Shown: positions 10,820 to 21,651, counted from the stretch's first letter. The stretch: 64,000 nt of DNA from Sorex araneus (GCF_027595985.1 NC_073305.1:175013209-175077208), one strand, 5' to 3'. Translations and numbers: made by a program. The notes: generated by a model not told the origin, from the sequence alone.

Positions 10820-12039
10820 TTTCTTAGAATCCTCTCGGAGAAAATCCACCTTTCACTCAAATTTGAGATCTCTTCGTTGAAGTTTCTCCTGCGGCTCTTG
10901 TGAACGCCTATGAGGACAGCTCCAGAAGGACTTCAAGTTGCTTTCTTTACTATTTGAGGTGCATATTTTCCAACGCCCTGTGCTTCCAGGGGCAGGGGAT
11001 GAAAATAGAGCAAAGACGCCTCTGGGTGTGGAATACCAGCCACTGTGGAAGGGGGGGGTAGGTGGGGAAAGAGAGTTCTGGAATCCAAGGGCTCCTTGTT
11101 GGCATACACATACAAAGCTGTGTGGAGCCTCCCACAGGCAGCCCTGCCACAGGTAGCACAGGTCCAGGGACATTTGTAGAGAGGATCGGGCATCCCTGGA
11201 AGGTGTCAAATTCACAGGGTCTGGGTGGCTGTACCCTGGTACCAGTACACACTCCCATCCCACGCCACCCCACCCCCTTCCAGGGCATCAGAGACAGCTA
11301 CCTGCTCCTTCTGGCAGAGCCAGAGGCCGGTAATTATGTCAACTGGCACAAGCCTGTTGACTCAGAATCAAAGGCCTTATTTTGCCACTTTATTTCCCTT
11401 CACTTGCCAATCCTTCCCACCCCCTGGCATTGCTCTGAATTTTGGGCAGTCTGAACAAGGAAACTCTGTTCCTCTGGAAATTACCTTTCGCATAAGTTCA
11501 GTGTTTTCCTGTCCAGATATTTCATAAGCAATTCAGGCGGCATTAACCGGACACCAAGAAACACACTTGGGCTTCTCGGAAACGTTCCTTGGAGGAAGAA
11601 GAGAAGATTGGGTTACGGTCCGGTATTCTAATCAGACACAAGCAGCACAGAGCAGGAAGTCCAGGCCCCGAGCAGACAGAAGTTTCGTCCTTCTCATTTT
11701 TAAGCCATATGGGGATTCAAGGTACCCCAGTTCCTCTTGTGCCCTCGGTCCCCTGCCCCCAAAAAGCCAGCTACAGGCACTGTTCATAGGCTAGAATACT
11801 TTCTGTTTAGGCAGAACAATGCCCCCCCAAGCCACGGACTCCATCCGTTGAGAAATGGTCTTTTAAACGGTATTAGGTCCCCTTCAATCAACTTCTTAGG
11901 AGAAAACAAACCCCAATTATTCATCATCTCCTATTAGGTCAGACTTGAAAGTAATTTATATGGTAATGAGGAATTTACTGGGTTTACTGACTATATTCTT
12001 TGTGGCTGAATCTAGTCTAGGGGTTATTTGTTTGGTTAG
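10820..12039. other. Repeat-poor interval
   Basis: About 1.2 kb without recognised repeats. Parts at 11310-11560 and 11860-12000 are candidate conserved non-coding DNA. A 136-codon minus frame at 10853-11263 shows no known domain. Confidence 0.5.
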
Positions 12040-12140
12040 TTTGGGGACCACACCCAGCAGTGCTCAAGGGCTACTCCGGGCTCTGTGCTCAGAGGCTGCA
12101 CTCAGCCCCTTGAGCTCTCTCTTGTGCACAAGTAGCCCGG
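12040..12140 (-). mobile_element. Type A SINE fragment, antisense
   Basis: GGGGACCACACCCAGCAGTG then CTCTGTGCTCAG; truncated where the type B copy begins. Confidence 0.65.
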
Positions 12141-12150
12141 GAGCACTGTT

Positions 12151-12388
12151 GGCCTGTTGTTCGAGTAAATCAATGTGCTTTAGCGGGCACCAGTAACATT
12201 TCCATTGTGAGACTTGTTGTTACTGTTTTTAGCATATTGAATACGCCATGGGTAGCTTGCCAGGCTCTGCCGAGCAGGCGGGATACTCTCGGTAGCTTGC
12301 TGCGGGCTCTTCAAGAGGGACAGAGGAATCGAACCCGGGTCGGCTGCGTGCAAGGCAAATGCCCTACACGCTGTGCTATCACTCCACA
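12151..12388 (-). mobile_element. Type B mosaic SINE, antisense
   Basis: GCGGGCACCAGTAAC, CCATGGGTAGCTTGCCAGG, then a type-A-like head complement ending GTGCTATCACTCCA. Its 3' tail is degenerate. Confidence 0.88.
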
Positions 12389-12407
12389 AGTGGAGAGATT
12401 ATTTCTC

Positions 12408-12591
12408 TTTTTCTTTTTCCACTTTATTCAAACACCCTGGTTTACAAAGTTGTTCATGATGATTCATTCATTACATGCAGTCAGTAACCCAACACCAATC
12501 CCACCACCCCGTCCCCTTCCCTCCCCCGTTGTCTCCGTTTTTCCAACCATCCCTGAAATCTGCCCCCAGTGCAAGTTCACAATAGTTTATT
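12408..12591 (-). mobile_element. Shrew L1-type 3' end, antisense
   Basis: Starts CTTTATTCAAACACC, then ACAAAGTTGTTCATGATG and AACACCAATCCCACCACC; the reverse complement matches the ends of the copies at 51.6 and 57.1 kb. A SINE follows at its far end. Confidence 0.75.
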
Positions 12592-12599
12592 TTATACTG

Positions 12600-12786
12600 T
12601 TTTTTTTTTGTTTTTTTTTTTTTGCTTTTTGGGTCACACCCGGCGATGCACAGGGGTTACTCCTGGCTCTGCACTCAGGAATTACCCCTGGCGGTGCTCA
12701 GGGGACCATATGGGATGCTGGGATTTGAACCCGGGTCGGCCGCGTGGAAGGCAAACGCCCTACCCGCTGTGCTATTCCTCCAGCCC
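12600..12786 (-). mobile_element. Type A SINE, young, antisense
   Basis: Near-consensus, flanked by repeats of ATTTTATACTGTTTTT. Confidence 0.95.
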
Positions 12787-12799
12787 CCATATTTTATAC

Positions 12800-14003
12800 T
12801 GTTTTTTACCACTAAATGATCAAAACATGCTTCCATAGAAAAAAAAAAGTTGTGAGAGTTGTTGAATTCCACACTGGGAACATTCCGTCTTTGTCTGAGG
12901 GTTTACTAAGCTGTTGTTGCAAGTTAAACCTTCTGTGTTAATGTTTTTGATAGTTGAGAATTGGTTGGTTTCTACATGACATCTCCTCCAATCTGGTGTG
13001 CTACCACTGGGATGTCACTGTTGCGGAGTTTAGGGATGTCACATGGCTCCAGAAAATCTAAAATATTTAACTGGACAGTCCGGCTGGACTCATGGCCATA
13101 ACTTGGGGGAGTGGGCGTGGCTGCTGGGACTTTGTCAGGGTGGGACCTGGCCAACCCCCTCCAAAATCTCCCCGGAAGTCTCAGCTGCAACAGCATCTGA
13201 GACATTTTTACAGCTAGTTGATCTCTTTCGAGATTTATTTATGAGTCTCTGGAACATGGCCAGTAGGTGAGCTTTCGTGGCAGTGGGACGTGGGCGTGGA
13301 TTCCAGGGCTTCCAGAGTGTGGGGATTTGGGGGGAGGGGAGGTCACCTTTCCCGACTCCCAGAGGCCTGGAGTTTTCAGCCAAAAAGAAAAAAAAGTACC
13401 TCAATTTTTTGTCGGATTGGGTTCTGCAGGAGGCGTGGCGACGGTTTTGGGGTGTGGGAGTGGCTGCCCCGGCTTTGTTGGGCTTCGGGGCAACACCCAG
13501 GGAGCCAGCCCGCCCCCTCCCTCCGAATGGAGGGGTTATTTCTAAGACAGCCGTGGTCATGCTCCTCTCATCCAGGGCAAACAAGGGGAGGCCTCAGAGT
13601 TTGGAAATTGACTTCCTCCCTTGTCTTCTTTTTTCCCCCCGACACAGTTTCACAGTGTCCTTAGCTTAATCAAAGGAGCGGGAGAGAGAGGACAGATGTC
13701 CAACGCCCTGTACTCCTGTGAGCCTCAAGAATATTAATGAAAGGATTGGGTTGGGTTTTGATCGGAGCCACACCCAACAGGGCTCAGACTTGGCCTTGGT
13801 CACCAGGGCCACACCTGTTGTCACCGGGTGTGGGCTGTGCCACATCAGGGGGTATGACACCACTTTGGGTCTTGTCCACATTTGGTATAGGCCCTTCCCG
13901 CCCCCCCCCCCAAAGCCATCTCTCTGCCCTACTGAAAACTTATAGATGATCTTTTAAGACAATTAGATGAATGTTCCTTTATTTTCCTTTTTTGTTGTTG
14001 TTG
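12800..14003. other. Interval without identified transposon; internal similar modules
   Basis: Contains GTGGGCGTGGCTGCTGGGACTTTG (13109 area) and a diverged match near 13455, each followed by C-rich segments. Could be an unrecognised repeat. No gene seen. Confidence 0.4.
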
Positions 14004-14163
14004 TTTTTGGACAACACCCAGCAGTGCTCAGAGCTGACTCCTGGCTCTGTGCTTAGGAATCACTTCTGGTGGGGCTCAGGGGACCTATGTGGTGGTGGGA
14101 ATCAAACAAGAGTCAACTGTGTGCAAAGTAAGTGCTTTAATCCCTGTACTTTCTCTCTGCCCC
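14004..14163 (-). mobile_element. Type A SINE, old, antisense
   Basis: Complete but diverged; tail is (TTG)n. Confidence 0.8.
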
Positions 14164-14207
14164 TGTTATAAGAATGTTTAAATATTTTTATAGTAATCCA
14201 TAATTGG

Positions 14208-14380
14208 GGTGGGGACAGAGAGATAGTACAACAAGTACGGCACTTATCTTTCATGGGACCTACTCAGGTTCAATTCCCTACACCCCACCTAGTCCCCTAA
14301 GCCTCACCAAGGGTGATTCCTGAACACAGAGCCAGGAGTAAAACCTGAGCATCGCCAGTGTGGTACAAAAAAAAAAAAAG
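14208..14380 (+). mobile_element. Type A SINE, old
   Basis: Head and body recognisable; 13-nt A tail. Confidence 0.82.
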
Positions 14381-14404
14381 GTAATTAATAGTCTCTGTAC
14401 TTCC

Positions 14405-14570
14405 TTTTCCTTTTTGGGTCACACCCGGTGATGCACAGGGCTTTTACTCCTGGCTCTGCATTCAGGAATTACTCCTGGTGCTCAGGGGACCATATAGGAT
14501 GCTGGGAATCGAACCCGGGTCGACCGCGTGCAAGGCAAATGCACTCCCCAATGTGCTATTGCTCCAGCCC
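14405..14570 (-). mobile_element. Type A SINE, antisense
   Basis: Small deletions in the body; intact GAACCCGGGTCGACCGCGTG region. Confidence 0.92.
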
Positions 14571-14576
14571 TTGTAC

Positions 14577-14733
14577 TTTTTTTTTTTTATGGCTTTGGGG
14601 CAACACCCAGCAGTGTTGGAGTGGGGCTCTGTGATTGGAGATTCCTTCCAGCAGTGCTCAAGGAGCCATGTGGTACTGGGAATAAACTCTGGTTCTCCTG
14701 TATGCACTCAATCTCTCAGCCTTCTCTCTCCAG
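14577..14733 (-). mobile_element. Type A SINE, old, antisense
   Basis: Immediately follows the younger copy; ends CTTCTCTCTCCAG. Confidence 0.7.
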
Positions 14734-14848
14734 ACTGTTAATTCTCTTCTGAATCTTTAGGTGAAGACACTAATTGAGCTCTTCTACTTTCCATTCACAT
14801 TAAATAAAATTAAAATGAAAATCATGATAATCACTATTATCCTCTATT

Positions 14849-14873
14849 CTGTGATCCCTTTTTGGGATCACAG
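14849..14873. repeat. Short perfect hairpin
   Basis: Arms CTGTGATCCC and GGGATCACAG around a 5-nt loop, at the tail edge of an antisense SINE. Confidence 0.85.
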
Positions 14874-15030
14874 GAAAGGTAGGCATCACAACTGGCCATG
14901 CTCAGGACTTACTCCTGGCTCTGCACTCGGGGATCACTCCTGGTGGGCTCAGGCAAGCATCCAGAATGCTGAGGGTGGGACCTAGGTTGTCTGGATGAAG
15001 GCACTACCCACTATACTATCTCTCCGGCCC
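14859..15030 (-). mobile_element. Type A SINE, old, antisense
   Basis: Body with CTCCTGGCTCTGCACTC and end CTATCTCTCCGGCCC. Confidence 0.78.
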
Positions 15031-15193
15031 TCTGTGTTTCCTTTCGTTGGATAGATATCAGGATTGATTTTCCACATGGTCATGATAAAATCAACCCACA
15101 TGTTTTTCCTGACTCAGTATTATGTCCTATTCATAGTGTGAAGTTCTCTGCCAGCTCTCCAATTTGCTCCTCTCATCAATAGTACTAGGTCAC

Positions 15194-15262
15194 GGGCTGG
15201 GAGTGGAACTCAGTTGTAAATCACTTGCCTTACAAGTGTGAGGTCCAGAGTTTGGCCCCAAC
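15194..15262 (+). mobile_element. Short ID-like tRNA-derived element
   Basis: GGGCTGGGAGTGGAACTCAG ... GTGTGAGGTCCAGAGTTTGG; no type A body. It carries the type B insertion at its 3' edge. Confidence 0.6.
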
Positions 15263-15263
15263 T

Positions 15264-15511
15264 GTCACTGTCACTGTCATCCCATTGCTCATCGATTTGT
15301 TCAAGCGGGCACCAGTAACGTCTCTCATTCTGAGACTTGTTTGTTACTGTTCTTGGCATATCCAATACGCCATGGGTAGCTTGCCAGGCTCTGCCATGCG
15401 GGCACAATACTCTCGGTAGCTTGCCGGGCTCTCCGACAGGGGCAGAGGAATCAAACACGGGTCGGCCGCGTGAAAGGCGAACGCCCTACCGCTGTGCTAT
15501 CGCTCCAGCCC
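15264..15511 (-). mobile_element. Type B mosaic SINE, full length, antisense
   Basis: Best preserved copy. Its 3' tail is (GACAGT)n rather than poly(A). Flanked by TTTGGCCCCAAC and TTTGGCCCCCAAC, a target duplication. Confidence 0.92.
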
Positions 15512-15617
15512 TTTGGCCCCCAACACTACAAATAAAGTAAAAGTAAATACAATAATAATACTATGCTTTGAACACTATTTAATTCACTTTGTAATTTAAA
15601 ACAAAAACTAAGGCTTA

Positions 15618-15793
15618 GGGCTGGAGCAATAGTATAGCGGGTAGGGTGTTTGCCTTGCACACGGCTGACCCGGGTTCGATCCCCGGCATCCCACATGGTA
15701 CTCCAAGCACTGCCGGGAGTAATTCTTGAGTGCAGAGCCAGGAGTAACCCCTGAGTATCGCTGGGTATGACCCTCCCTTCCCCCAAAAAAAAA
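15618..15793 (+). mobile_element. Type A SINE
   Basis: Complete; flanked by AAAAACTAAGGCTTA on both sides. Confidence 0.94.
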
Positions 15794-15804
15794 CTAAGGC
15801 TTAA

Positions 15805-16169
15805 AGAAAACTTATTGAGAGCCGAATCTATTATGTCAGAAGCCAAAGTCCACATGTTCAGCTGTTACTTGGATCCTTAAACAAAGCCTAAAATGATCAG
15901 TGCAGTCTCATGTGATGTCACTCAACGTGGGGCTACATTTTGAGAGAGCGTCCTTCGGCAAGTTCATTGTCACCTAGATGGTATTGCCTGCTGCATCCAC
16001 AGGTACAGGGACACTGTCCTCTATATGGTAGAAGGCATCACACAGCATGTGACTGCTGCTTTTTTTTTTCTTCAGATTATAAATAATCCCATTGATTGTC
16101 CTATTTTCTGTAAGTTTAAACTCTTTAAAATTAAAGGGACTTAAAGGGACTTTCTTTTGGGGGGGGGGG
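15805..16169. other. Repeat-poor interval
   Basis: No recognised element; ends in a 12-nt G run. Confidence 0.5.
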
Positions 16170-16266
16170 GGCATCTATGCTGGACCATACCTGGAAGTGC
16201 TCAGAGGCTAGTCTTTTGTTTCGTTTTGGTTTGGTGGCCCTACCTGTCGTACTATCTCTCTGGCCC
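16170..16266 (-). mobile_element. Type A SINE fragment, antisense
   Basis: Central body replaced by a T/G-rich stretch; ends CTATCTCTCTGGCCCC. Confidence 0.55.
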
Positions 16267-16401
16267 CCTCAGGGACCAGTCTTGACTGTTCTTAGGAGCC
16301 GGTCCAGGAGGTGCTGGGGGACTACGCACTACCAGATACGGAACCAGGCTCTGCAGCATGCAAGGCCCTGTACCTTAAGCCCTGTGCTCTCTCCCCATGC
16401 C
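16267..16401 (-). mobile_element. Type A SINE, very old, antisense
   Basis: CTCTGCAGCATGCAAGGCCC and GTGCTCTCTCCCC landmarks remain. Confidence 0.55.
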
Positions 16402-16462
16402 CTGGGAAGATTTTCTGACCTTGGTTTTAGGAGCTTTCTTGGTCTATCAAAATGTCAGGCCT

Positions 16463-16644
16463 GGGGCTGGAGCGATAGCACAGCGGGTAGGGCATTTGCC
16501 TTGCACGTGGCCGACCTGGGTTCGATTCCCAGCATCCTATATGGTCCCCCGAGCACTGCCAGGGGTAATTCCTGAGTGCAGAGCCAAGAGTAACCCCTGT
16601 GCATTGCCCTGTGCATCACCTGGTGTGACCCAAAAAGAAAAAGA
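16463..16644 (+). mobile_element. Type A SINE, first unit of a dimer
   Basis: Near-consensus with a short duplication of CCTGTGCAT; joined to the next unit without an intervening target duplication. Confidence 0.93.
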
Positions 16645-16834
16645 GGGGCTGGAGAGATAGCACAGCGGGTAGGGCGTTTGCCTTGCACGCGGCCGACCCG
16701 GGTTCAAATCCCAGCATCCCATATGGTCCCCTGAGCACAGCCAGGGGTAATTCCTGAGTGCAGAGCCAGGAGTAACCCCTGTGCATCGCCAGGTGTGACC
16801 CAAAAAGCCAAAAAGAAAAAAAAAAAAGAAAAAG
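16645..16834 (+). mobile_element. Type A SINE, second unit of a dimer
   Basis: The pair is bracketed by AAAATGTCAGGCCT at 16449-16462 and 16835-16848. Confidence 0.95.
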
Positions 16835-17058
16835 AAAATGTCAGGCCTAGGAATAGCCTGTCAGCTCAGTACAAAATATGTCTGCTTTCCCAAAATCGAG
16901 TCCTGGTGCTGGGAGCAGTTAAGTCTAACCTTCATGGCACTGAGGACACAGTCATCCTTTTGTTCATTGCTCCTCTGACACACCCATGTTTTCAAACTAG
17001 AGTCAATACAGTGGCCAAACAAGACTTCCGCCTAGCTTGCCTTTGAAACTCACGTTCT

Positions 17059-17215
17059 CTTCTTTCTTTCTTTCTCATTTATTTATCTTTCTTTCTTCCT
17101 TTTTCCTTTCTTCCTTTTTTCCTTCCTTCCTTCCTTCCTTTCTTTCTTTCTTTCTTTCTTTTTTCTTTCTTTCTTTCTTTCTTTCTTTCTTTCCTTCTTT
17201 CCTTCTATCTTTATT
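17059..17215. repeat. (CTTT)n/(CCTT)n microsatellite
   Basis: Imperfect pyrimidine tract next to the tail end of an antisense SINE. Confidence 0.95.
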
Positions 17216-17231
17216 TCATTTTTTTAAATAT

Positions 17232-17388
17232 TGTTTTGGGGGCCACACATGACAATGTTCTGAGTCTACTCCTAACTCAGCACTCAGGAGTTACTTCTGT
17301 GGGGGTTCTGGGACTATTTGGGCTGCTGGGGGAATCTAACCTGGATCAGTTGCCTGCAAGGCAGCCCTGTCCTATCTCTCTGGCCCCT
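17232..17388 (-). mobile_element. Type A SINE, old, antisense
   Basis: Tail extended into the pyrimidine tract; ends CTATCTCTCTGGCCCC. Confidence 0.8.
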
Positions 17389-17471
17389 CAAGTCCTTTTC
17401 CCCCAGTCGCTTAAGCCACGTTACTCGAGTCAGATCTCTGTACCCACGACAGAATGTCAACCGTGACTCTT

Positions 17472-17659
17472 TTTTTTTTTTTTTTTTTTTTTTTGCTTTT
17501 TGGGTCACACCCGGCAATGCACAGGGGTCATTCCTGGCTCATGCACTCAGGAATTACCCCTGGCGGTGCTCAGGGGGACCATATGGGATGCTGGGATTCG
17601 AACCCGGGTCGGCCGCGTGCAAGGCAAACGCCCTACCCGCTGTGCTATCTCTCCAGCCC
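17472..17659 (-). mobile_element. Type A SINE, very young, antisense
   Basis: Near-perfect consensus with a long T tract; perfect 17-bp target duplication TGTCAACCGTGACTCTT at 17455-17471 and 17660-17676. Confidence 0.97.
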
Positions 17660-17676
17660 TGTCAACCGTGACTCTT

Positions 17677-18900
17677 ATCTAGCTTTTTCCAGTGGGAAAC
17701 AGTTGCCAGTTTTCCTTCTGTCTCTTCCTTTTTGAGATGGGAGAATGGAAACCCACCAGAGCCCCTGGCGAAGGCCGTGTGGGGCTGACCAGCCTCTTTA
17801 TTTTGAATTTGCTGAAGATGAAGGGAGCCGCTCAGTAGCTGTTTTCAGTCTAGACAGGATATGATGATAATAGCACAAATAAAAGTTCATGTACTCTAGC
17901 CAGGGACAAATTAAGTGGGTACCAGGCACAGATATATGTCATGCTGCTATTAACATCGAACAGCGCACGGCCCACTCCAGGGCATGGTGCCCAGATTAAT
18001 TGGCGTGTCCAGAATGCATCTATGCTTAGAAGAAAGTTCTCTGGAAATGCTGGGCCGTGTGTATTTGGACTCTCAATTTTTCTTCCGGTGGGCATTGAAA
18101 ACTCAGACATTTTATTTTATCGACCACAAGAGTGAGTGCTGTTTGGCCCCAGGGGTTTATGAAATGTTTGCCCAGTTGTCTTTCATCATCCTAGAAGAAA
18201 CCAACCACCCAATGCTGAGATGATTAAGGTTGTATATATTATGGATTTTTAGAGGTGCCCATGGTGAGGGATTATAGAATTTTGGGAAAAGGTGGATAAG
18301 TCTAGGTATGCTTGAAAGATTCAAGCATTCAAGCTCTTCACATCACATGAGCAAAGAGCTAGAGCCTCCAAGATCACTTGGCTTAAAATATTGTCATTTG
18401 TACCTCTGGGGGCCTGATGGTGATCAGACACAGCACTGGCTTACTTTGAACTCCATTCCGAGTCAACGGGAAAGGGAGGGAATCGGGAGAAATAGCCAAC
18501 GATATGGAATCACTTCAAAAATAGTTTCTCTCACTGGAAAAACTCAAGATGAATAGTAAGGAAGGTAAACTCTGTATCCAAGAAAAACCGAGGGTGTAAT
18601 TGCTTGTGCTACTGACCAAAGGCTAAAGACTTCTCTTGGATTCAGACACTCAATCCCAGTGGCTGGTCCAGAACCTGGGCATGAATGAGCCAGTGGTGAA
18701 GTCTGACCCAATAAAGTTCTCTTGTCCATCTGTGACTCTATGTTCGCCTTCAAATCCCCAAAGTCAGAAGAGTTCAACTTTACATGGTGAACCAAAATAG
18801 GTAGTTGCTGAGCATGTGTTACTGTTAATGAGGTTTGAGGAAATAACTGAGAAAACCATTTTTTCTGTTCTTTTTGGGGAAGATGGGGGATGTATGTATG

Positions 18901-18934
<34 letters not shown>

Positions 18935-19217
18935 TGTATGTATTTAATGAAACCCCCAATACCTCAGCTTGCTTTTATTGGCTGCTAAGTCCTTCTATTC
19001 CTTAAAAACTCACCACAGCGCATTCCTGTTCATTTCTGGGAAGGCTATAATATGTAAACAGTTCGTGGCACATTCCATCACTCAGCAGGGAGGCGTTCAA
19101 GAATTACCTGAAGTCATGTCAAAGGGTATACTTTCTGGAATCAGGTTTTGAGAAGAGCCCTTCCTTTGTCTCAGCTTCTGGAACACAATCCTGGCACTTC
19201 TTAAAACTGTTCATGTA
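17677..19217. other. Repeat-poor interval
   Basis: About 1.5 kb with no SINE, the third longest such gap upstream of the gene. Holds a (TATG)n tract; no gene recognised. Confidence 0.5.
18891..18944. repeat. (TATG)n microsatellite
   Basis: About 13 units with a TATATATG interruption near the start. Confidence 0.97.
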
Positions 19218-19231
19218 AAGAATCCAGAAGT

Positions 19232-19426
19232 GGGGTTAGAGTGATAGTAGAGTGGTTAGGGTGTTTGCCTTGCACGTGGCCGACCCGGGTTCAATTCCCA
19301 GCATCCCACATGGCCCCCACATGATCCCCTGAGCACCGCCAGAGGTAATTCCTGAGTGCAGAGCCAGGAGTAACCCCTGTGCATCTCCAGGTGTGACCAA
19401 CCTCCACTCCCCCAGAAAAAAAAAAA
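19232..19426 (+). mobile_element. Type A SINE
   Basis: Complete with a 13-nt insertion in the body (repeated CACATG); flanked by AAGAATCCAGAAGT duplicates. Confidence 0.94.
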
Positions 19427-19440
19427 AAGAATCCAGAAGT

Positions 19441-20001
19441 CTAGGACCATGAGTGAATACTGAGAATTTCCACTCATGCATCCCATCAAGTTCTGTGGCC
19501 TCAGGCACAATATTATGAGCTTCAGCCTCTGCAGTCCTCAGCCATTGAGGTATTCATTCCCTCATTCATTCATTTCCCAGACTGACTCTTAGAACACATT
19601 TGTGTCTAACTGGCATTGCATTTGGTTCCATGAAGGTTTGTTTTTTTTTTGTTTTTTTTGTTTTTTGATTTTCATTATTCTGATTTTTAATGATTTTTGA
19701 GAATGGACTTCCCATTTCTGTAAATTAATTTTTAATGTGTTTTTGCTATTATTTTCTCTGTTTCCATGAAGGTTTGAATCTGGAAGCAGGAACATAGAAG
19801 CATGTTTTAGAAGGTGATGAAGAGGGATCATTATAACATATAGAATAGAATATAGGAGTGTATAGAATAAATGGGGTAGTGTCTACATGCAGTCAATCAT
19901 GTTAGCCAGGATCATAAATTAAACTGTGCTTATTAAACAATGTAGTGTCAACATACAACAAGCTTCCCAAAAATGATTTAAATAAAATTTCTACCACCCT
20001 A
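19441..20001. other. Repeat-poor, AT-rich interval
   Basis: No recognised element. Confidence 0.5.
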
Positions 20002-20188
20002 TGGGCCAGAGAAATAGTATGGTGGGTGAGACACTGTATTTGCCTTGCACATGACCAACCCAGGTCTGATCCCCAGAACCACACATGGTCCTTCAAGCCC
20101 CACCAAGAGTGATCTCTGAGTACAAAGACAGGTGCAAGTTCTCAACACTGTCTGGTGTGGCACCCCCAACCCCAAACAAAACAAAAAG
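20002..20188 (+). mobile_element. Type A SINE, old
   Basis: Complete but diverged; GTGTGGCACCCCC end. Confidence 0.8.
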
Positions 20189-20224
20189 GATAGAAATGTG
20201 AAGCCCTGAGTTTGATCATAGGCA

Positions 20225-20229
20225 ACACA

Positions 20230-20270
<41 letters not shown>
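20225..20270. repeat. (CA)n microsatellite
   Basis: About 22 dinucleotide units with a GCGC interruption. Confidence 0.98.
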
Positions 20271-20272
<2 letters not shown>

Positions 20273-20434
20273 GAGGAAGGTTTAATACAGAGGGCATTTT
20301 TCTATCATCTTGTTCTTTATAGTAGTTACAATTCAGCAATTTATTCAGTAGATTCATCCTTTCGATATCATTACTTATTTGACAATTCTTCTCTTGTGAT
20401 ATATGAAGTATCTTTTCATCTTTGTAATATTATT

Positions 20435-20606
20435 ATTATTATTTGCTTTTGGGTCACACCCGGCAATGCATAGGGGTTACTCCTGGCTCTGTACTCAGGA
20501 ACTACCCCAGGCGGTGCTCAGGGGACCATATGGGATGCTGGGAATCGAACCTGGGTTGGCCACATGCAAGGCAAATGCCCTACCCGCTGTGCTATCGCTC
20601 CAGCCC
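20435..20606 (-). mobile_element. Type A SINE, young, antisense
   Basis: Flanked by an 18-bp perfect duplication CATCTTTGTAATATTATT (20417-20434, 20607-20624). Confidence 0.96.
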
Positions 20607-20645
20607 CATCTTTGTAATATTATTGAAAAAATAATTTTATAGGAT

Positions 20646-20742
20646 GAGACTGGAGCAGTAGTACAGCTGCTAGGGCACTGCTTGCGGAATTGATCCCCGG
20701 CACCACATATGATCCTCCAAGCCCCACCAAGAATGATTTCTG
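20646..20742 (+). mobile_element. Type A SINE, old, 5' half of a split copy
   Basis: Interrupted by a younger SINE; its 3' body resumes at 20930. Confidence 0.8.
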
Positions 20743-20929
20743 AGGGGGCTGGAGTGATAGTACAGTGGGTAGAACATTTGCCATACACGCAGCCCACCTG
20801 GGTTCGATCCCCAGCATCCCATATGGTCCCTCACGCACAGCCAGGAGTAATTCCTGAGTGCATAGCCAGGAGTAACCCCTGAGCATTGCTGGGTGTGACA
20901 CAAAAATGCACCAAAAAAAAAAAAAAAAG
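20743..20929 (+). mobile_element. Type A SINE, nested in an older copy
   Basis: Flanked by GATTTCTGAG and GATTCCTGAG, the duplicated target inside the host SINE body. Confidence 0.92.
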
Positions 20930-20975
20930 ATTCCTGAGCACAAAGCCAGAAGTAAGCTCTGAGCATAGGAATAGA
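20930..20975 (+). mobile_element. Type A SINE, old, 3' part of the split copy
   Basis: Resumes with GATTCCTGAGCACAAAGCCA and GTAAGCTCTGAGCAT. Confidence 0.75.
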
Positions 20976-21131
20976 GACGTTGTTCAGCCATATAGAGTTT
21001 GTCTTGCATGCATGTTTGAGGTTTGGTCTTTGTATCACTAGAGACATCTCTGAATATAAATTTCCTGGTTTCTTTTTCCTTTTTTTTTTTTTTAATAAGA
21101 AAAGCTGCTTCTTATTTGGGTTTTGGGTTTT

Positions 21132-21286
21132 GTTTCTATTTGAGGGGGGAGCCACACCCAGCTGTGCTTACACCTGGCTCTGTGCTCAGGGATCACTCCT
21201 GGCAGTGCTCAGGGAACCATGTGCGGTGCCAGGGATGATAAACGAGTGACCTCCTGCAAGGCCATTGTGCTATCTCTCCAGCCCCC
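21132..21286 (-). mobile_element. Type A SINE, old, antisense
   Basis: GCCACACCCAGCTGTGCT start; ends GCTATCTCTCCAGCCCCC. Confidence 0.85.
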
Positions 21287-21475
21287 TTGGGTTTTCATCC
21301 AGCTGGTTTAACATGTCCATGTAGAATTGTCTTCCACTGGTAGGAAAAGCGTTTTCCTGCTCCCCAGACTTTCAGTAACCCCTCTTCCTTGTTCCCTGTT
21401 CCCAAGCCATTGTTCAATGAACACACCCACTTGATAGAATGAAACAAATGAAAGAAACCTCATGTAGACTGCACC

Positions 21476-21651
21476 CAGAGTGGAGAGACAGGACAGCAAG
21501 TAAAGAGCTTGCCTGCACTCGGGTGACCTGGGTTCAATCTCTGACATCACATATGACCCCCAGAGCACTGCCAGGACTCATCCCTGAATGCAGAGCCAGG
21601 AGTAAACCCTGAGCACCAGCAAGTGGAGCCCCCACCATGAAATAAACAAAA
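21476..21651 (+). mobile_element. Type A SINE, old
   Basis: Complete; tail ATGAAATAAACAAAATAAAA. Confidence 0.82.

Noticed and set aside
10853-11263. 136-codon minus-strand frame
   Set aside because: No domain or known homologue recognised; overlaps other open frames on both strands, as expected by chance in GC-richer DNA.
12569-12838. Recurring frames with GHTRRCTGVTPGSALRNYPW-like protein, seen dozens of times on both strands
   Set aside because: They are translations of the type A SINE, which happens to be open in several frames. The DNA repeats, tails and target duplications show these are not a gene family.
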